64,000 nt of DNA, from the NCBI GenBank assembly GCA_963787675.1, contig CAWBDV010000014.1, positions 124,001 through 188,000 of the forward strand, written 5' to 3'. The DNA is from JAJPKK01 sp963787675. Lineage in GTDB: Bacteria; Pseudomonadota; Alphaproteobacteria; Rhizobiales; Xanthobacteraceae. Position 1 is the stretch's first letter. Each line of letters opens with the position of its first letter. Positions 50,868 to 58,060 of the stretch are shown piece after piece. The translations under genes and the position numbers were made by a program. Below the pieces are notes generated by a model. It worked only from the letters and a program-made list of their open reading frames with translations. It made no database searches and was not told the DNA's origin.

Positions 50868-51998
50868 ATGACCGAGCGCATCCAGGAGTTCCTGCGCAAC
50901 CGCAAGGACGACGGGCCCTGCCTCGTCGTCGATCTCGAGATCGTGCGCGAAAATTATCGGGCCTTCGCTCACGCGCTGCCCGACACGCGGGTGTTCTACG
51001 CCGTAAAAGCGAACCCCTCGCCGGAAGTGCTGAGCCTGCTGGCCGGCCTAGGCTCCTGCTTCGACACCGCCTCGATCGCCGAGATCGAGATGGTGCTCGC
51101 GGCCGGCGCGACGCCCGATCGCATCTCGTATGGCAATACCATCAAGAAGGAACGCGACATCACGCGCGCCTTCGCGATGGGGGTGCGGCTGTTCGCGGTC
51201 GATTGCAAGGCGGAAGTCGAGAAGATCGCGCGCGCCGCGCCGGGCGCGCGGGTGTTCTGCCGCTTCCTGTTCGACTGCAGCGGGGCCGAATGGCCGCTGT
51301 CGCGCAAGTTCGGCTGCGACGTCGCCATGGCCGTCGACGTCCTCGAACATGCCCATCGCCTGGGCCTCGAGGCTCATGGCGTGTCGTTCCACGTCGGCTC
51401 GCAGCAGCCGCGGACCCAGGCCTGGGATCAGGCGCTGAAGTCGGCGGCGGCGATTTTCCGCGCCTGCGCCGAACGCGGCATTTCGCTCGCCATGGTCAAT
51501 CTGGGCGGCGGCTTCCCGACCCGGTACCTCAAGGAGGTGCCGGCGGTGCAGGCCTATGGCCGCTCGATTTTCCGGGCGTTGCGCAAGCACTTCGGCAACG
51601 CCATCCCGGAGACCATCATCGAGCCGGGCCGCGGCATGGTCGGCAACGCCGGCATCATCGAGGCCGAAGTCGTGCTCGTGTCGCGCAAGAGCGAGAGCGA
51701 AAAGGTGCGCTGGGTCTACCTCGACATCGGCAAGTTCGGCGGTCTCGCCGAAACCATGGACGAGTCGATCCGCTATCCGATTCGCACGCCGCGCGACGGC
51801 AGCGAGATGGGACCGTGCGTGCTCGCCGGGCCGACCTGCAACTCCATGGACGTCATGTACGAGAAGACGCCCTACGAGCTGCCGATCAGCCTGGAAATCG
51901 GCGACAAGGTGCTGATCGATGGCACGGGCGCCTATACGACGACCTACGCATCGGTCGCCTTCAACGGCTTCGCACCACTGAAGGCCTATCACATCTGA
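50868..51998 (+). CDS. Ornithine/lysine-type PLP decarboxylase (type III fold)
   Basis: 376 residues from ATG 50868, behind GGGGAGAG. Alanine-racemase-fold decarboxylase: PLP Lys in 'VFYAVKANPSPEVL' (residue about 46), 'GVSFHVGSQQPRTQAWDQAL', 'VNLGGGFPTRY', 'EPGRGMVGNAG' and the catalytic 'LAGPTCNSMDVMYE' (Cys). This is the short bacterial ODC class used in alphaproteobacteria. Product: putrescine from ornithine (or cadaverine from lysine). Next come a GNAT gene and homospermidine synthase, which uses putrescine, so the block forms a homospermidine pathway. The long leader suggests control by polyamine or ornithine level. Confidence 0.93.
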   Translation: MTERIQEFLRNRKDDGPCLVVDLEIVRENYRAFAHALPDTRVFYAVKANPSPEVLSLLAGLGSCFDTASIAEIEMVLAAGATPDRISYGNTIKKERDITRAFAMGVRLFAVDCKAEVEKIARAAPGARVFCRFLFDCSGAEWPLSRKFGCDVAMAVDVLEHAHRLGLEAHGVSFHVGSQQPRTQAWDQALKSAAAIFRACAERGISLAMVNLGGGFPTRYLKEVPAVQAYGRSIFRALRKHFGNAIPETIIEPGRGMVGNAGIIEAEVVLVSRKSESEKVRWVYLDIGKFGGLAETMDESIRYPIRTPRDGSEMGPCVLAGPTCNSMDVMYEKTPYELPISLEIGDKVLIDGTGAYTTTYASVAFNGFAPLKAYHI

Positions 51999-52158
51999 CG
52001 TCGCTGGCCTGCGATGCCCGATTGGGTGATCGCCGCGACGGACAGCAAAGCTGATGCTCGCGGAGCATCTCCGTAGCCGGCACTGCCGGCTACTCGTTCA
52101 ACAATCCAGCTCGATTCCTGCCAACGCTTCGCCTCGGCGGAGCACGGGAAGATTGGCC

Positions 52159-52731
52159 ATGGTTACGATTCGTCACGAACAAGCGACCGACATCGCCGCG
52201 CGCGAGGCGCTGCTCGACTCGGCCTTCGGCGAGAGCCGGTTCGCCAAATCCTCCGAACGCCTGCGCCGCGGACGATTGCCCGCGGACGACCTGTCGTTTG
52301 TGGCGACCAAGAACGGCCGCCTCATCGGCACCGTGCGGCTGTGGCACATTTCGGCAGGTCCGGACCGGCCAGCGCTCCTGCTCGGCCCGCTCGCGGTCGA
52401 TCCCGCGCATCGCAACTGCGGGCTCGGCGCTGGCTTGATGGAGCGCGCCATTGGCGATGCCAGGCGACTTGGCCACCGTGAGATTCTGCTCATCGGCGAT
52501 CCCGCCTATTACGATCGATTCGGGTTTTCGGCGGAAACGACCTTCGGACTGTCGATGCCAGGACCGTTCGAGCGCCACCGCCTCCTCAGCCTCGGCCTCG
52601 TGCCGGGTCTCGGCGCGGCGCCCGCCGGATTGATCCGGGCGACCGGCCCGGCGGCTCCGCGGCTCGCAGACGGCGCGGCGCAGCGGCGCACAAAGGCGCG
52701 GAAGGTCACCAGCCTGTCACACGCCGCTTGA
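52159..52731 (+). CDS. GNAT-family N-acetyltransferase in the polyamine cluster
   Basis: 190 residues from ATG 52159. YhbS-like acetyltransferase: 'ALLDSAFGESRFAKSSERLRRGRLPADDLSFVA', acetyl-CoA site 'LGPLAVDPAHRNCGLGAGLMERAI' and 'ILLIGDPAYYDRFGFSAE'. It sits between the decarboxylase and homospermidine synthase genes on the same strand, so a polyamine or amino-acid substrate is plausible but unproven. The C-terminal 20 residues are basic. Confidence 0.85.
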   Translation: MVTIRHEQATDIAAREALLDSAFGESRFAKSSERLRRGRLPADDLSFVATKNGRLIGTVRLWHISAGPDRPALLLGPLAVDPAHRNCGLGAGLMERAIGDARRLGHREILLIGDPAYYDRFGFSAETTFGLSMPGPFERHRLLSLGLVPGLGAAPAGLIRATGPAAPRLADGAAQRRTKARKVTSLSHAA

Positions 52732-52831
52732 TTTCAGAGGGCATCTATCGTTTTCACGTCGCGGACCTCGCGTCCGCGACCTGGGTTGTTGTTTCCCGGG
52801 GTCCCGCTTCCCGCATCTGGAGTGATTGGTG

Positions 52832-54266
52832 ATGACCGAGACGCTCGTTCACGGCCGTATCGATGGCCCCATTGTGATGATCGGCTTCGGCTCGATCGGC
52901 AAAGGCACACTACCGCTGATCGAGCGCCATTTCACTTATGACAGGTCGCGCTTCGTGGTCGTCGATCCCGACGACACGGACCGCGAAATTCTCGACGCGC
53001 GCGGCATCCGCTTCATTCATCAGGGGGTGACGCGCGAGAATTACCGTGAGCTTCTCACGCCGCTGCTCACTGCCGGCGGCGGCCGCGGCTTTTGCGTGAA
53101 CGTGTCGATCGAGACCTCGTCGGTCGCCATCATGGAGCTCGCCCGTGAGATCGGGGCGTTCTACATCGACACCGTGACCGAGCCGTGGCCGGGCTTTTAT
53201 TTCGATCCGAAGCTCGATACCGCGGCGCGTTCGAACTACGCGTTGCGCGAGACGCTGCTTGAAGCGCGCCGCCGCAACCCGACCGGAATCACCGCGATAT
53301 CGTGCTGTGGCGCCAATCCGGGAATGGTGTCGTGGTTCGTCAAACAGGCGCTGGTGAATATCGCCCGCGATGTCGGCGCGACGGTGCCGGCGCCGCGGAG
53401 CCGCGAGGATTGGGGGCGGCTTGCCATGACTTCTCGGCGTCAAGGGCATCCACGTCGCCGAACGCGATACCCAGCGTGCGCGCAACCCGAAGCCCGTGGA
53501 CGTGTTCGTCAACACCTGGTCGATCGAGGGCTTCGTGTCCGAGGGGCTGCAGCCCGCTGAACTCGGCTGGGGCACCCATGAGACCTGGATGCCGGAGAAT
53601 GGGCGTCGCCACGGCAAAGGCTGCCAGGCCGCGATTTACCTCTTGCAGCCCGGCGCCAACACGCGCGTGCGCTCATGGACGCCGACGCCGCAGGCGCAAT
53701 ACGGCTTCCTCGTCACCCACAACGAATCGATCTCGATCGCCGATTATTTGACGGTGCGCGACGGCGACCAGGTGATCTATCGCCCGACCTGCCACTACGC
53801 CTACCATCCTTGCAACGATGCGGTGCTGTCGCTCCACGAGATGTTCGGTCGCGCCGGCGTGGCGCAGGATACGCATCACCTCCTCCACGAGGACGAGATC
53901 GTCGACGGCATCGACGAGCTTGGGGTGCTCATCTACGGCCATGCCCGCAATGCGTATTGGTACGGCTCGCAGCTTTCGATCGAGGAAGCGCGCAAGCTCG
54001 CGCCCTACCAGAACGCGACGGGCCTCCAGGTAACGTCGGCAGTGCTCGCCGGCATGGTCTGGGCGCTGGAGAACCCGGAGCGCGGCATCGTCGAAGCCGA
54101 CGAGATGGATTACGCCCGCTGCCTCGAAATCCAGCGACCCTATCTTGGCCCGGTCATCGGGACATACACCGACTGGACGCCGCTCTCCGGACGGCCGGGG
54201 CTGTTCCCCGAAAACATCGACACGTCCGATCCGTGGCAGTTCCGCAATGTGCTGGTGTCGTGGTGA
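52832..54266 (+). pseudogene. hss: Homospermidine synthase, frameshifted
   Basis: Homospermidine synthase (about 477 residues) makes sym-homospermidine from two putrescines with NAD. Frame 1 (from ATG 52832) gives 'IDGPIVMIGFGSIGKGTLPLIERHF', 'NVSIETSSVAIMELAREIGAFYIDT' and 'SCCGANPGMVSWFVKQALVNIA'. Frame 2, from about 53431, continues 'GVKGIHVAERDTQRA', 'VFVNTWSIEGFVSEGLQPAELGWGTHE' to '...DPWQFRNVLVSW'. Removing one T in ATGACTTCTCGG (53431/53432) restores the full protein. Downstream codons are well conserved, so the break is very recent or an error of sequencing. Confidence 0.9.
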
Positions 54267-54284
54267 CGCAGCAGATGTTGCGCG

Positions 54285-54641
54285 CTACCGCAACGGGGAG
54301 AGTTCGGGCCTGGGATGCGCGTTGATTACGTCATCGCTGCAGCGCTTTTCGCCGGCGGTCTGGCGCAGCTGGCGAACATCCGCCTCCGCTTCCTGCAATT
54401 CCGGCTGATAGATGATCGTGTTGACGACGCTCGAATCGGCGCGTGCCATCAACCCTCGCAACTCCGCCGCCTTGGATTCCGAAGTCACCAGCCGTTTCCT
54501 GATGTCCTCGCAGCGGAGATATTGATACTTGCCCGGCTGCACGAACGGATCGCCTAAGGAATTGGACATGCTCGAGCAGCCGCCAAGGACCGCCGGCAAG
54601 GCGGCCGCGACAATCATGGTTGCACCGAGCGTTGATCTCAT
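54285..54641 (-). CDS. Putative small lipoprotein
   Basis: 118 residues from ATG 54641 (a start at 54677 is also open). The lipobox is 'LPAVLGGCSS' with Cys near residue 22. The mature part is helical and charged ('LRCEDIRKRLVTSESKAAELRGLMARADSSVV', 'LQEAEADVRQLRQTAGEKRCSDD'). No known family was recognised. It is convergent with the homospermidine synthase gene and divergent from gshA. Confidence 0.7.
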   Translation of the reverse strand: MRSTLGATMIVAAALPAVLGGCSSMSNSLGDPFVQPGKYQYLRCEDIRKRLVTSESKAAELRGLMARADSSVVNTIIYQPELQEAEADVRQLRQTAGEKRCSDDVINAHPRPELSPLR

Positions 54642-54834
54642 CGGCTCCCCGGCCGCCCGTCCCGTCGGCCCACGCATGCCTCTGGCCGAACAAGCAAATC
54701 CTCGAACTGGATGTTATCCAGCAATTCGTACGAAATCATGCCGCGTCAAGGGGCTCGACCTCCTTGACCGCAATTGCGCTTTTATTAACTGGGTGTAAGG
54801 TCGCGCCCTCTTTTTCCGGGGCGCTCACAACTGC

Positions 54835-56205
54835 ATGGCTCGCGACCAAGTCGACATGACGCCGATCGAGACGCGCGACGAGCTTGTCGCGTGGTTTGCG
54901 GCCGGCGAGAAGCCCCGCGAGCGCTTTCGCATCGGCACCGAGCACGAGAAGTTCGCCTTCACGCTGTCGGGCCACCGGCCGGTCCCTTATGACGGCTCGC
55001 GCGGTATTCGCGCCCTGCTTGAGGGTATGCAGCTGCTGCTCGGATGGGAACCCATCATGGAAGGGTCGAACATCATCGGCCTTTCGGATGTGACGGGAGG
55101 CGGCGCGATATCGCTCGAGCCCGGCGGCCAATTCGAATTGTCCGGCGCGCCGGTTGCGACCATCCACCAGACTTGCTCCGAACTGATGGCGCACCTCGCC
55201 CAGCTGCGGGAGGTCGCGGCACCCCTTGGCATCGGCTTCCTCGGTATCGGAATGACGCCGAACTGGAGCCGGAGCGACATGCCGACGATGCCCAAAGGGC
55301 GCTATCGCATCATGACGGCCTACATGCCGAAGGTCGGCAAGCTCGGCCTCGACATGATGTACCGGACCTGCACGGTGCAGACCAATCTCGACTTCTCGTC
55401 GGAAGCCGACATGGTGAAGAAGCTGCGGGTCTCGCTCGCGCTGCAGCCGGTCGCAACCGCGCTGTTTGCCAATTCGCCGTTCACAGACGGCAAGCCGAAC
55501 GGCTTCCTGTCGTTCCGATCGGAAATCTGGCGCGACACCGACAATGACCGCGCCGGCATGCTGCCTTGGGCATTCGAACCCGGCATGGGATATGAGCGCT
55601 GGGCCGACTACGCCCTCGACGTGCCGATGTATTTCGTCAAGCGCGGCGATCGCTACATCGACGTGGCGGGGCGCTCGTTCCGCGATCTCCTCGCCGGCAC
55701 CTTGTCCGAACTGCCGGGCGAGCGCGCGACCGTATCGGATTGGGCGAACCACCTCTCGACGATCTTCCCGGAGGTACGCCTCAAGCGCTATCTCGAGATG
55801 CGCGGCGCCGACAGCGGTCCGTGGCGACGGCTGCCGTCGCTGTCGGCTTATTGGGTCGGGCTTCTCTATGATGACGCCTCCCTCGACGCCTGCTGGGAGA
55901 TTTGCAAGGCCTGGACCACCGAGGAGCGTCAGAAGCTTCGCGATGACGTGCCGCGCCTCGGCTTCAAGGCCACGATCGGCGGCCGTGATCTTCTCGCACT
56001 CGCACGCGAAACGCTGGCTCTGTCTCGCGCGGGCCTCGCGCGGCGCAAGCGTCAGGACCCATATGGGGCCGACGAGACGCGCTACCTCAAGCCGCTGGAT
56101 GAACTCGTCGCCCGCGGCGAAACCGCTGCGGAAGAGATGCTGCGGCAATTCCACGGCCCCTGGGCCGGCTCGGTCGACCCGATCTACGACGAATACGCTT
56201 ACTGA
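54835..56205 (+). CDS. gshA: Glutamate-cysteine ligase, plant/alphaproteobacterial type
   Basis: 456 residues. First step of glutathione synthesis: 'RIGTEHEKFAF' (Glu metal site), 'SLEPGGQFELSGAP', 'YRIMTAYMPKVGKLGLDMMYRTCTVQTNLDFSSEADM', 'NSPFTDGKPNGFLSFR'. Length and motifs fit the plant-like GshA typical of Rhizobiales. The convergent urtA gene ends 110 bases on, with tandem hairpins between. ATG 54835 is first in frame and conserved. Confidence 0.95.
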   Translation: MARDQVDMTPIETRDELVAWFAAGEKPRERFRIGTEHEKFAFTLSGHRPVPYDGSRGIRALLEGMQLLLGWEPIMEGSNIIGLSDVTGGGAISLEPGGQFELSGAPVATIHQTCSELMAHLAQLREVAAPLGIGFLGIGMTPNWSRSDMPTMPKGRYRIMTAYMPKVGKLGLDMMYRTCTVQTNLDFSSEADMVKKLRVSLALQPVATALFANSPFTDGKPNGFLSFRSEIWRDTDNDRAGMLPWAFEPGMGYERWADYALDVPMYFVKRGDRYIDVAGRSFRDLLAGTLSELPGERATVSDWANHLSTIFPEVRLKRYLEMRGADSGPWRRLPSLSAYWVGLLYDDASLDACWEICKAWTTEERQKLRDDVPRLGFKATIGGRDLLALARETLALSRAGLARRKRQDPYGADETRYLKPLDELVARGETAAEEMLRQFHGPWAGSVDPIYDEYAY

Positions 56206-56215
56206 TGAAACAAAC

Positions 56216-56282
56216 ACGGCCTGGCACAAGGCCCGGCCATGTCCTGATGAACGAAAATGGCCGGGCACGAGGCCCGGCCATG
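56216..56282. repeat. Two tandem hairpins between convergent gshA and urtA
   Basis: Two near-copies of a GGCCGGGCACGAGGCCCGGCC-type unit (first imperfect, second perfect 8-base stem) lie between the two stops. They can end transcription in both directions. It is a dispersed repeat type in related genomes. Confidence 0.7.
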
Positions 56283-56314
56283 CCGATCGTCGCGGCGGTC
56301 GTCAGTGCGCGCGA

Positions 56315-57596
56315 TCAGTTGAAGCGTGGCGCGGTGCAGCCGCCGCAGACCCACGGATAGGACCAATCCGCGACCTTGCCCTTGTTGGCTTCGACGTAGG
56401 GGCTCCAGGCCTTCGGCGGCAGCGGCTTGCTCTGGTAGACGATCGCGAACTGACCGTCGGCCTGCACTTCGCCGATCATCACCGGCTTCGCCATGTGATG
56501 GTTGCTCAGCATGACGACCTCGACGCCGGACGGCGACTTGACCTTCTGGCCGATCATCGCCTGGCGAACCGCGTCGACATCGGTGGTGCCGGCCTGCTCG
56601 ACCGCCTGCACCCACATGTGGAAACAGAATGTAGGCGGATTCCATCGGGTCGTTGGTCACGCGCTTCGGATTCTTGGTGTAGGCGCGCCACTTGGCGATG
56701 AACTCCTTGTTCTCGGGCGTGTTGACCGACTGGAAGTAGCTCCATCCGGCGAGATGACCGACCAGCGGCTTGGTATCGATGCCGGCGAGTTCCTCTTCAC
56801 CGACGGAGAACGCGATCACCGGGATGTCCTGCGCCTTGACGCCCTGATTGCCGAGCTCCTTGTAGAATGGGACGTTGGCGTCGCCGTTGATGGTGGAGAT
56901 CACCGCGGTGCGCTTGCCGGCACTGCCGAATTTCTTGATCGCGGCCACTTCGGTCTGCCAGTCGGCGAAGCCGAACGGCGTGTAGTTCTCCATGATGTCT
57001 TCGTCGGCGACGCCCTTGGTCTTGAGGAACGCGCGGATGATTTTGTTGCTGGTGCGCGGGTAGACGTAGTCCGTGCCCTCGAGCACCCAGCGCTTCACCG
57101 ATCCGCCGTCCTTGCTCATGAGATATTCGACCGCCGGGATAGCCTTGTTGTCGGGGACCGAGCTGCCGTAGAAAATATTGTAGGAGGCTTCCTCGCCTTC
57201 GTATTCCAGCGGATAGAACAGGAGGCCGTTGAGCTCCTCGAACACCGGCAGCACGGACTTGCGCGACACCGACGTCCAGCAGCCGAAGACTGCGGCGACC
57301 TTGTCCTTGCTGATGAGTTCGCGCGCCTTCTCGGCGAACAGCGGCCAATTGGAGGCGGGATCGACGACCACCGGCTCGATCTTCTTGCCGAGCAGGCCAC
57401 CCTTGGCGTTCACCTCCGCAATCTGCATCAGCATGAGATCCTTCAGAATGGTCTCGCTGATCGCCATCGTGCCCGAGAGCGAATGAAGGATACCGACCTT
57501 GATGGTGTCTTCCGCGTGCGCGTCGTGAGTTGCCGCGCCGAACAACAGGAATGGCGCCGCCAAGGCACCAAGCCAGGATCGTGATGCGTGTCTCAT
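56315..57596 (-). pseudogene. urtA: Urea ABC transporter substrate-binding protein UrtA, frameshifted, orphan
   Basis: Signal peptide to about residue 28, then UrtA family sequence: 'KVGILHSLSGTMAISETILKD', 'FGCWTSVSRKSVLPVFEEL', 'LFYPLEYEGEEASYNIFYG'. After 'RVTNDPMESAYI' the frame shifts; the rest ('MWVQAVEQAGTTDVDAVRQAM', 'HHMAKPVMIGEVQADGQF', 'WVCGGCTAPRFN') is in the next frame. One surplus base at about 56621-56631 explains it (ACATTCTG to ACATCTG restores frame). urtBCDE are not in the window, so this is an isolated copy. It may be broken or a sequencing error. Confidence 0.88.
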
Positions 57597-58060
57597 GTGC
57601 TGTCCTCATGTTGCGGTCGCGGTGCGAATGCGTCGCCCGGGGCTCAGGCATTTGTCGCGCTACGATGCCCGCGATCACGCACAGCCTGCCCGGCAATCCC
57701 TGGCCAGCCGAGAGCCGCAGCGAAAAAATAGCGAGGCTCCAGCGAATGCGGCGCGATTTAAGGACCGAGCGCTCTCTGCTGCCTAGAAGTTGAACCGGTT
57801 GGGGGCTTCGGCGGAGAGCGCTGCATCAAGTCTGAGCAGCGGCAGCGAGCTTGGGGTGCGATGAGTCCAGGTGCTTCCATTACGAAGGAGCCAGTTTTCG
57901 CCCCGGATTGCGGTCCAGTTTGGAGCTGACAATAATTGCTTCACAATATCAATGGTTTAAGGCGCGATGCCCGATTTTAGCAAGGGACGGCTCGGCGACG
58001 GCGCGCGGCTTGCTTCACTTGGGATAGCTCGTTCACGCCCGCTGCCACGGTACGACGCTG
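57597..58060. other. Intergenic region between urtA and the MocR gene
   Basis: 464 bases, no supported gene. TTGCGG (57908-57913), 17 bases and AATAAT (57931-57936) is a fair promoter for the MocR gene. Inside its spacer is a small inverted repeat TCCA-GTT-TGGA (57914-57924), a possible operator for the regulator itself. Nothing else clear was seen. Confidence 0.35.
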
